DNA of 6,815 nt. Origin: CAYYYG01 sp964490875. GTDB lineage: Bacteria > Patescibacteriota > Microgenomatia > UBA1406 > GWC2-37-13. A program made the position numbers and the translations under genes. This document shows, piece by piece, positions 1 through 5,302 of the stretch (the first letter of the stretch is position 1; each line of letters begins with the position of its first letter). The DNA lies in the NCBI GenBank assembly GCA_964490875.1, contig CAZBEF010000025.1, positions 1 through 6,815 on the forward strand, read 5' to 3'. The notes under the pieces are model-generated. The model ran no database searches. It had not been told where the DNA came from and saw only the letters and a program-made list of their open reading frames with translations.

Positions 1-567
1 GTAACCATCAAAAATCGTGAAGATCTTTCGCCGGGCGGACATTATGCCGCCGTGGTTGCAAAGGTGGTTAATGCGGGGAAAATAGAGATACCTTCGGTGT
101 CGCCGGCAGTATCGTCGCTTATTCTGCTTCGGAAAATGGGCGGGGAGAGGTTTAATTTGTCATTGAAAGATGTAAATTGGCCGGAGAATACAGTTGTGTT
201 TGAATATTCTAATCAGATTAACTTAACATTTCAGAATGAAGGAAATATTCATGTTATCCCGTACGGACGTATAGATGTTACCGATATATTCGGCCGATTA
301 ATTTTTAAGGGAATTATAAATACAAGTTCGGTTGCGGTATTTCCGGAGTCTCGGCGGCATATTATGGTTGATATGGAAAAGGTGGAGAAATATTTGCCGG
401 TTTCGTTTAATACAATAAAGGTGCAAGGGCAGGATTCGTTGAAGAAAGTGAATTATTCATATACCGAAACGTTTTTTTATGTGAATCCAGTGATTATTTT
501 GGTTTTAGTAATTGTTGTGGCTGGGTTGGTTTGGATGAAGGTTAGGAAGAGAAGGAAGACTAAATAG
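1..567 (+). CDS. C-terminal part of a membrane-anchored beta-rich surface protein (5' end outside window)
   Basis: The frame is open from base 1, so the gene starts upstream; the GTG at 52 is an internal valine codon. The visible 188 residues begin with a stretch of the type L-S-P-G-G-H-Y-A-A (9-17). A beta-rich segment follows, containing Q-N-E-G-N-I-H-V-I-P-Y-G (78-89) and I-D-V-T-D-I-F-G-R (91-99). A hydrophobic helix lies at about 161-179, and the protein ends in a basic tail (V-R-K-R-R-K-T-K). This is a stop-transfer layout: the beta domains lie outside the cell and a short tail inside. The L-x-P-G start, the N-x-G-N-x-H strand and the C-terminal TM plus basic tail recall the DUF916/WxL-interacting cell-surface family of Gram-positive bacteria, but that assignment is an inference from pattern only. 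The stop is TAG. The next gene starts 67 bp downstream after a repeat element. A surface-anchored protein is likely; its binding partner is unknown. Confidence 0.8.
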   Translation, partial: VTIKNREDLSPGGHYAAVVAKVVNAGKIEIPSVSPAVSSLILLRKMGGERFNLSLKDVNWPENTVVFEYSNQINLTFQNEGNIHVIPYGRIDVTDIFGRLIFKGIINTSSVAVFPESRRHIMVDMEKVEKYLPVSFNTIKVQGQDSLKKVNYSYTETFFYVNPVIILVLVIVVAGLVWMKVRKRRKTK

Positions 568-578
568 ACAGATGTACT

Positions 579-606
579 TCGCTCGATATGAATTTTTTAT
601 GCTCCG
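579..606 (+). repeat. Intergenic repeat copy 1 (left arm only)
   Basis: This 28-base stretch matches 2297-2325 with only one base difference, an extra G in the second copy. Both begin TCGCTCGATATG and end TTTTTTATGCTCCG. Unlike copies 2 and 3, no matching right arm (TATCTTCGC type) follows before the next start codon at 635, so it looks like a truncated or solo end of the element. It lies in the gap between the first two genes. Confidence 0.75.
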
Positions 607-634
607 ATATAAGATTATTTAATGCTGATTACAT

Positions 635-2290
635 ATGTCAAAACAAATAAAGGATCAATCGTCTCTGTTTCTGCTAATAAAACAAAATTGGCAGGATTTG
701 GCAGGTCTTACTCTTTTAGTTTTTATCGTATTTGCTAATTCTCTCAACGGCGCATTTGTTTCCGATGATATACCTGTTATTTTGGAAAGCAAAACCATCG
801 GTACTGTAGCTGGAGCATTTGCGAAGCCGTACGTATTTATGAGAGATTTTCTATACTTTTTTATTTTTCTTACGTTCGGGAAGAATCCGTTATTTTTTCA
901 TCTACTCAATATTATCTTTCATATAGGATCGGTCTGTGTGCTTTTTTTGATTTTGAAATCTTTATATACTCGAAGAGTTGCTTTAGTTGCGTCTGTACTA
1001 TTTGCTGTTCATCCAATTATTGCCGAATCGGTGAGCTGGATTTCCGGCGGCGGCTATCCACAGTATAGTTATTTTATTCTGCTGTCTTTTCTATTTTTTA
1101 TTGTGCATCAAAAATCAAAAAGTAATAAATTTTATCTCCTTTCTATCGTATCTTTTATTTTGGCACTCTTGAGTTCGGACAAGGCACTGCCGTATCCGGG
1201 AATTCTGTTGATATTCATAATTTCAACGTCCGGATTTTTAAAGAATTGGAAAAAGATTATTCCTTTTTTTGTTCTGAGTGGAATATGGGGAAGTATTTAC
1301 TTTCTTCAGTTTGGAGATCGTGTCCAGACACATACGTTTAATTTCGGCAATAGCGGCTACCAAGTTAATCCGATTCTTTTTACGGCAACTGCCATTACCA
1401 ATTATCTTTTTTTATTAATCTGGCCTCAAAATTTAACTCTTTTCCATTCTGAATTCGGTTTTGGTCTAATTAATTCGTCCGTTTCATATATTGTTTTCAC
1501 CTTGTATATTCTTGGTCTGGTCATATCTTTTTTTAAATATAAGAGAATATTCTTCTGGCTGAGTTTTTTTGTGATTGGTTTTGGAGTGACAATTCTCCCG
1601 CTTAAGATTTCTTGGATCGTAGCCGAACGGTATGCGTACCTTGCCAGCATCGGGATTTTTGTTGTTACCGCATTTGTTGTCGAACGTTTTCTGCAGAAAG
1701 AACGGTTTAAAGAAGCTGTGTATGCAGCCATTGTTATTGTGGTTTGCTTATTAGGAGCAAGAACTATTCTGAGGAATATGGATTGGAGCAGTGAGGAAAA
1801 GCTATGGCTTTCGACCGTGAAAAGTACGCCTTCAAATCCGGTAGCACATAGCAGCCTGGGTTTAGTTTATCAGCTTCAGGGTAATATAGATAAAGCCGGT
1901 GAGGAATATGTTAAGTCTGTTACTTTAAACCCACAATATGCAGAGGGATATTTTCATTTAGGCGATGTGTACCGGATTGCAAATAGGCTGGATGAAGCGG
2001 CCGTGAATTATCGGAAAGCGGTAGGGTTGAATCCGAAGTTATGGCAGGGATATCAGGCGTTAGGTGCTGTGTATTATCTTCAGAAAAATTATCCGTTGGC
2101 TATTGAGAATACAAATAAAGCTGTTTTTTTGGAGAAAAATAATGCATCATTATATATTAATTTGGGAGTCATGTATTTTGATTCGGGGGATAAGATTAAG
2201 GCACAAGAGGCGTTTGAGCAGGCGCTTCGCTTAGAACCAGAGAATGTGCAGGCGCAAAGCGGTTTGCAGAAGGTTATGAACTCTTTATAA
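635..2290 (+). CDS. TMTC-like polytopic membrane glycosyltransferase with C-terminal TPR repeats
   Basis: A 551-residue protein with two parts. Residues 1-380 are very hydrophobic, with many membrane helices, and carry signatures of the GT-C/TMTC (DUF1736-type) group. These are F-V-S-D-D in the first outer loop (41-45, acidic pair typical of the GT-C active site), H-L-L-N-I-I-F-H (89-96), A-V-H-P-I-I-A-E-S-V-S-W-I-S-G (124-138), S-S-D-K-A-L-P-Y-P (180-188) and A-E-R-Y-A-Y-L-A-S-I-G (330-340). Residues about 401-536 form four 34-residue TPR units starting near 401, 435, 469 and 503, each with the usual small/aromatic pattern and an N-P, N-P-K or E-P-E turn. Eukaryotic TMTC proteins are O-mannosyltransferases; bacterial relatives are mostly uncharacterised. 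Glycosylation of exported proteins from a lipid-linked sugar is therefore an inference, though the neighbours encode Ser/Thr-rich secreted proteins. No Shine-Dalgarno is seen before the ATG. The position usually read as S-G-R in the family is S-G-G-G here. Confidence 0.85.
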   Translation: MSKQIKDQSSLFLLIKQNWQDLAGLTLLVFIVFANSLNGAFVSDDIPVILESKTIGTVAGAFAKPYVFMRDFLYFFIFLTFGKNPLFFHLLNIIFHIGSVCVLFLILKSLYTRRVALVASVLFAVHPIIAESVSWISGGGYPQYSYFILLSFLFFIVHQKSKSNKFYLLSIVSFILALLSSDKALPYPGILLIFIISTSGFLKNWKKIIPFFVLSGIWGSIYFLQFGDRVQTHTFNFGNSGYQVNPILFTATAITNYLFLLIWPQNLTLFHSEFGFGLINSSVSYIVFTLYILGLVISFFKYKRIFFWLSFFVIGFGVTILPLKISWIVAERYAYLASIGIFVVTAFVVERFLQKERFKEAVYAAIVIVVCLLGARTILRNMDWSSEEKLWLSTVKSTPSNPVAHSSLGLVYQLQGNIDKAGEEYVKSVTLNPQYAEGYFHLGDVYRIANRLDEAAVNYRKAVGLNPKLWQGYQALGAVYYLQKNYPLAIENTNKAVFLEKNNASLYINLGVMYFDSGDKIKAQEAFEQALRLEPENVQAQSGLQKVMNSL

Positions 2291-2295
2291 TTATT

Positions 2296-2398
2296 GTCGC
2301 TCGATATGGAATTTTTTATGCTCCGTGGGAACCCTCCTCTGGCCAGGCAACCGTCCAGAAGGAATCCCAAGTCGCAAAAAAATTCATATCTTCGCGAC
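2296..2398 (+). repeat. Intergenic hairpin element copy 2 (complete, 103 bp)
   Basis: A long imperfect palindrome fills the gap between the TPR gene and the next gene and ends 11 bp before its ATG. Outer stem: GTCGC 2296-2300 pairs with GCGAC 2394-2398. An internal loop follows (TC 2301-2302 against TTC 2391-2393), then GATATG 2303-2308 with CATATC 2385-2390, a bulged G at 2309, and AATTTTTT 2310-2317 with AAAAAATT 2377-2384. An inner hairpin pairs 2326-2342 imperfectly with 2355-2369 (TGGGA...TCTGG against CCAGA...TCCCA). No run of T follows the GC-rich inner hairpin on either strand, so it is not a standard terminator. No transposase gene or clear target duplication is visible. Confidence 0.85.
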
Positions 2399-2409
2399 AG
2401 AAATTTAAT

Positions 2410-3009
2410 ATGAAGAAATTATTTCTACCCCTAATAGTAATGGCAATCATAACGGTGGGTTTTGTGGCATATGTGCGATTGACGACTAAGCCGGTTATTT
2501 ATTCCGGACTTTCGGATCGGGCGAAGGATTATCTGAAACTTAAGCGTGATAGCAACGATCGTGAATGGCAGAATTCTACCCTTGCGAAACCGAGGAATAC
2601 TGCTGATGCAACAGTGAAGTCTGTCGACGATGATAAGTGTTTTGCCGTAAAGATTCCAATTCCGGCTTCTGAACTTCGGAAAGAAGCAGAGTGTCAGTAT
2701 CATTTTTTTCTAGTCGATCCGGTTGGTGATGCCATGGTTTTTAAACGAGCCGTTGAGGCAGCGTCGCTACAGGATGTGGCAGATATTTCGATGAGACGAG
2801 TGTACACAGATCAGTATTCAGAAAAAGAGATTAATTTAAACGGACGTAATATTTTAACTTTTAAGAAGAAGGAAGGCGGCTATGAGCGTTCAGCGTTTAT
2901 CTTGGAGAATAAGCAGCTGTATGTGTTTAGTGTGGTGATTCAGACGAATGAGAATCTGGATGCAAAATTTGATGAGATGTTGAAGAGTATAAAGATTTAT
3001 AATGAATAA
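2410..3009 (+). CDS. Small membrane-anchored protein of unknown function
   Basis: This 199-residue protein is not one I recognise. Residues 1-3 (M-K-K) are followed by one hydrophobic helix (about 4-21) with no lipobox cysteine, which suggests an uncleaved N-terminal anchor with the remainder outside the membrane. The exported part begins with a charged segment (about 35-60), followed by mixed alpha/beta sequence. Two cysteines only, C77 (D-D-K-C-F) and C95 (A-E-C-Q-Y), could form a disulfide outside the cell. The C-terminal third has the pattern N-G-R-N-I-L-T-F-K-K-K, then Y-E-R-S-A-F-I-L-E-N, then L-Y-V-F-S-V-V-I-Q-T, and ends F-D-E-M-L-K-S-I-K-I. This alternation of strands with a final amphipathic helix resembles small PsbP-like or lipoprotein-like exported domains, but I would not assign a family. 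It lies between two hairpin elements and lacks a Shine-Dalgarno before its ATG. Confidence 0.75.
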   Translation: MKKLFLPLIVMAIITVGFVAYVRLTTKPVIYSGLSDRAKDYLKLKRDSNDREWQNSTLAKPRNTADATVKSVDDDKCFAVKIPIPASELRKEAECQYHFFLVDPVGDAMVFKRAVEAASLQDVADISMRRVYTDQYSEKEINLNGRNILTFKKKEGGYERSAFILENKQLYVFSVVIQTNENLDAKFDEMLKSIKIYNE

Positions 3010-3017
3010 AGTTAATA

Positions 3018-3104
3018 GTCGCTCGATACCGCGTTTTTCGGGGCACCGACACCCTCTGATGAGGGGCACCCTCGGTGACACCCTCAAAACGGGTATCTTC
3101 GCTC
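3018..3104 (+). repeat. Intergenic hairpin element copy 3 (complete, 87 bp)
   Basis: Same architecture as the copy at 2296-2398 but with different stem bases. GC 3021-3022 pairs with GC 3101-3102. The internal loop is again TC (3023-3024) against TTC (3098-3100). Then GATACC 3025-3030 pairs with GGTATC 3092-3097, a bulged G sits at 3031, and CGTTTT 3032-3037 pairs with AAAACG 3086-3091. Inside, GGG 3041-3043 faces CCC 3081-3083, CACCGA 3044-3049 pairs with TCGGTG 3072-3077, and CCCTC 3052-3056 pairs with GAGGG 3061-3065 around a TGAT loop. The motif GACACCCTC occurs twice inside (3048-3056, 3077-3085), and TCGCTC is found at both ends. The element ends 8 bp before the next ATG at 3113. Confidence 0.85.
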
Positions 3105-3112
3105 TGTAATTA

Positions 3113-4192
3113 ATGTCTAAAATGATTAGAAAATTTAAGTCATTAAAAAAAATTCCTGTCTATTTTTCAGTCTTTATTTTTCTGGTTCTGCCGGCTTCGA
3201 CCAATTATAAACTCAAAAGTTATGAGTTTGGCGGGGGAGGAGGGGCGGCTCAGTCAACAGATTATTCAATAGAAGGACAAGTAGGCCAGACGGCAGGTTC
3301 TCAAACCTCTGGTAGTTATCGCGTCGACGAAGGGTTAATCTACGTCCAAAATGCCAACGTGCCTGCCGCTCCGACATTCGTTAATTCTTCCAACTGGTAT
3401 AACAAACTGAAATTTACTCTGAATACTTCCAATAATCCCACTGATGCTAAGTTTGCCATAGCTATTTCAACCGATAACTTCACGACCACAAACTATATTC
3501 AAAGCGACAATACAATCGGAGCAACTTTGGGAACAGAAGATTATCAAACATATACAACTTGGGGTGGTGCATCGGGAGCATATGTGACAGGTTTGGCGCC
3601 CAGTACAACATATTACATCAAAGCAAGAGCGACGCAAGGAAAATATACCGAAAGCGCCTGGGGGCCGGTTGCCACGGCTGCAACGGTTGGTTCACGTCTG
3701 TCATTTGATATCGACGTTTCACCAAGTGATTCAGAAACGTCCGCGCCATATGCGGTTAACATGGGTACCTTGGCTGCCGGTTCGGTAAATACTGCCAGTG
3801 ATAAAGTTTGGATCGATTTAGATACGAACGGTGAATCGGGAGGATATGTATATGTGTACGATCAATATAACGGATTACGAAGCGCAGTAACAAGTTATAC
3901 TATTACATCGGCCAGTTCCGATTTATCGTCCGTCAGTGAAGGATTTGGTATTCAGAGTGCTAGTGTGGCGCAGTCTGCCGGTGGACCATTATCGGCGCAG
4001 TCGCCATATAATGGCGCTGGGAATAACGTAGGTATCGTTGATACGTCGATTAGAACTATATATACATCTAGTAATTTACCCATAACCGCCGGACGTGCAT
4101 CTTTCTATATTAAAGCTAAGCCAAAAAATATTACGCCTGCGTCAAGCGACTACACAGATACCCTCACCCTCATCGCCACAGCATCATTTTAA
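3113..4192 (+). CDS. Secreted surface protein with an FN3-type domain and a C-terminal beta-sandwich
   Basis: A 359-residue exported protein. The N-terminus is basic (M-S-K-M-I-R-K-F-K-S-L-K-K), then hydrophobic (about 14-28), with probable cleavage near L-P-A-S-T (26-30). Residues 36-78 hold a glycine-rich strand (F-G then five residues of G, 39-44) and the pattern Y-S-I-E-G-Q-V-G-Q-T-A-G-S, ending G-S-Y-R-V-D-E-G. Residues about 84-192 look like one fibronectin type III domain: P-A-A-P-T-F at the start, then L-A-P-S-T-T-Y-Y-I-K-A-R-A (161-173) and S-A-W-G-P-V-A-T-A-A-T (181-191) as the last strands. Residues about 195-359 form a second beta-rich domain ending D-Y-T-D-T-L-T-L-I-A-T-A-S-F, somewhat like WxL or coat-type domains but with no W-x-L motif. 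The whole is rich in Ser, Thr and Tyr and likely displayed on the cell surface. Its TAA shares bases with the stop of the opposite gene. No Shine-Dalgarno is seen; an alternative ATG lies nine bases downstream at 3122. Confidence 0.8.
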   Translation: MSKMIRKFKSLKKIPVYFSVFIFLVLPASTNYKLKSYEFGGGGGAAQSTDYSIEGQVGQTAGSQTSGSYRVDEGLIYVQNANVPAAPTFVNSSNWYNKLKFTLNTSNNPTDAKFAIAISTDNFTTTNYIQSDNTIGATLGTEDYQTYTTWGGASGAYVTGLAPSTTYYIKARATQGKYTESAWGPVATAATVGSRLSFDIDVSPSDSETSAPYAVNMGTLAAGSVNTASDKVWIDLDTNGESGGYVYVYDQYNGLRSAVTSYTITSASSDLSSVSEGFGIQSASVAQSAGGPLSAQSPYNGAGNNVGIVDTSIRTIYTSSNLPITAGRASFYIKAKPKNITPASSDYTDTLTLIATASF

Positions 4193-5124
4193 ATCTTTGT
4201 ATAAAAGACAGAGCGGCCTTTCCCTGAAGAAAAAAGTAAATTCAGCTCTGCCAGCTTGGCCAAATCACGTGAAGCGGTAATTTGCGAGACATCAAACAAC
4301 TCCTGCACTTTCCGATTAGTTAATCGCAGCCCTGGCTCATCAAATAGAGCAAGAATTTGTTTTTGCCTATCGGTCAAATGAAAGAAAGATTCTGCTTGTT
4401 CCGTTTCAAATTTTTTCTCCTGCAGTTTGCCCTGAATTTTTTCTGCCTGACGAAGAATCGCGTTCGTGTAAAATTCGATAATTTCAGATAAGTTATTAGT
4501 GTTTTTTATCTTCTTTAAACAATCTTCGTACGTCTGTCTATTTTCAATTTTATATTCTTCAATATCGAGCATATTGCGGAAGAAATACCCATGCTTGTAG
4601 AGAAAAATATAGGGGATGACGGTTGCCAAATGCTGACTGCCTTCGTTGTACGGTTTATTTATTTGGACTAAAGCGTGGCATAAACTAGCCTGCACAATCG
4701 GATGTTCGGATGGAATCTGCACAAAGCTTAGGGTATGCTCAACTTTCTCTTTAGTAACCGACAAGTCGGGAGCTGCAAAAAATTTCAGAATTGTACGCAA
4801 ACCTTCTTCGTTAATTCGTTTATCCGACGCATACCAGTTTTGTCTTGCATAGTCGTAGGCTTGTTTATATCCACACGCTAGTTTTTCTTCAACAGTATTC
4901 TTTTTCGTTTTGTTGGGTCGAAGAATACGTATCACAGCAGCTTTTGAAGTATGGGTGCCATTGACCAAAATTGAATGCGTAATGCGGTTTATTATTGCCT
5001 CCCATTGAGCTTTGACTTCGTCTTTTGGAGAAATAATAGCTAATGTTACTGAATCATGCAGTGTTTTTATGTTCTCAAGCTTTTCTTTAAGTTCCGGTGT
5101 GACGGTATAAAAGAAATTTTCCAT
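4189..5124 (-). CDS. Fic-like protein with degenerate catalytic motif and C-terminal winged helix-turn-helix; probable regulator
   Basis: A 311-residue protein. Residues about 75-185 follow the Fic fold pattern: E-E-K-L-A-C-G-Y-K-Q-A-Y, then S-E-H-P-I-V-Q-A-S-L-C-H-A-L-V-Q-I (139-155) just before the active-site loop. Active Fic proteins have H-P-F-x-(D/E)-G-N-G-(K/R) at this place; here it reads N-K-P-Y-N-E-G-S-Q-H (156-165). The catalytic His, the Asn and the final Arg are missing, so AMP transfer is unlikely. Residues 250-311 form a winged helix-turn-helix of the kind often fused to Fic domains: L-T-D-R-Q-K-Q-I-L-A-L-F, R-K-V-Q-E-L-F-D-V-S-Q-I-T-A-S-R-D-L-A-K-L-A, then a wing with G-K-G-R-S-V-F-Y. 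A DNA-binding regulator is the best guess. The ATG at 5124-5122 is preceded by a promoter only a few bases away and by no Shine-Dalgarno. The paired boxes upstream overlap that promoter, suggesting autoregulation. Confidence 0.8.
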   Translation of the reverse strand: MENFFYTVTPELKEKLENIKTLHDSVTLAIISPKDEVKAQWEAIINRITHSILVNGTHTSKAAVIRILRPNKTKKNTVEEKLACGYKQAYDYARQNWYASDKRINEEGLRTILKFFAAPDLSVTKEKVEHTLSFVQIPSEHPIVQASLCHALVQINKPYNEGSQHLATVIPYIFLYKHGYFFRNMLDIEEYKIENRQTYEDCLKKIKNTNNLSEIIEFYTNAILRQAEKIQGKLQEKKFETEQAESFFHLTDRQKQILALFDEPGLRLTNRKVQELFDVSQITASRDLAKLAELNLLFSSGKGRSVFYTKI

Positions 5125-5133
5125 TTTCGAATA

Positions 5134-5162
5134 ATCTTATCATTAACTTATCATTGTGTCAA
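5134..5162 (-). promoter_or_regulatory. Predicted promoter of the Fic-like gene, possibly leaderless
   Basis: On the minus strand a perfect TTGACA (5162-5157) is followed by a 17-bp spacer and TAAGAT (5139-5134; four of six bases match TATAAT). Transcription would start near 5127, about three bases before the ATG at 5124, so the mRNA would be almost leaderless. The two CTTATC boxes at 5136-5141 and 5147-5152 lie over the -10 element and in the spacer. Confidence 0.55.
5135..5154. promoter_or_regulatory. Putative operator, left arm (two CTTATC boxes 11 bp apart)
   Basis: CTTATC occurs at 5136-5141 and again at 5147-5152, exactly 11 bp apart, about one helical turn, so both boxes face the same side of the DNA. 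The 20-base arm matches the reverse complement of 5207-5226 at 17 of 20 positions. It covers the -10 and spacer of the leftward promoter, the position expected for a repressor site. The Fic-like wHTH protein next to it is the obvious candidate binder (inference). Confidence 0.65.
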
Positions 5163-5206
5163 TAGATAATACCACACCAAGCTAAACATCTTATAATTGG
5201 CCTCAA

Positions 5207-5226
5207 AAGATAAGATTATGATAAGA
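5207..5226. promoter_or_regulatory. Putative operator, right arm (two GATAAG boxes 11 bp apart)
   Basis: GATAAG at 5209-5214 and 5220-5225 forms an 11-bp-spaced tandem pair, inverted relative to the left arm; the symmetry centre of the four boxes is near 5180. It ends 23 bp before the -35 of the rightward promoter, so it could serve as an upstream activator site or help loop the DNA with the left arm (inference). Confidence 0.65.
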
Positions 5227-5248
5227 ATAAGTAGCAGTATTTTATCCC

Positions 5249-5278
5249 TTGACAAGCGGACTAAATCTCCTTTATTAT
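5249..5278 (+). promoter_or_regulatory. Predicted promoter of the large surface-protein gene
   Basis: A perfect TTGACA (5249-5254) and TATTAT (5273-5278, five of six consensus bases) are separated by 18 bp. Transcription would start near 5285, giving a leader of about 18 bases before the ATG at 5303. No Shine-Dalgarno is present in that leader. Confidence 0.65.
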
Positions 5279-5302
5279 TATTGTTACAGTACTGACACGA
5301 TT

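Noticed and set aside
1426..2370. Minus-strand frames at 1426-1731 and 2089-2370
   Set aside because: Both overlap the TMTC-like gene or the hairpin element, have no domain signal, and the opposite frame is clearly coding.
2326..2384. Rho-independent terminator in the gap at 2291-2409
   Set aside because: The GC-rich inner hairpin is followed by A-rich rather than T-rich sequence on both strands; the T run lies in the 5' arm of the larger stem.
2431..3087. Minus-strand frames at 2431-2703 and 2890-3087
   Set aside because: They are antisense to the small membrane-anchored gene and the hairpin element, with unlikely compositions and no start context.
3011..3114. Target-site duplication (TTAAT) flanking hairpin copy 3
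   Set aside because: A five-base AT-rich match in an AT-rich gap is easily due to chance, and copy 2 has no comparable flanks.
4095..4852. Plus-strand frames at 4095-4280 and 4646-4852
   Set aside because: They overlap the ends of well-supported genes in other frames and show no recognisable features.
5192..5197. Perfect TATAAT as -10 of a further rightward promoter
   Set aside because: The base positions 17 bp upstream (ATACCA) do not resemble a -35 element, and a better promoter lies closer to the gene at 5249-5278.
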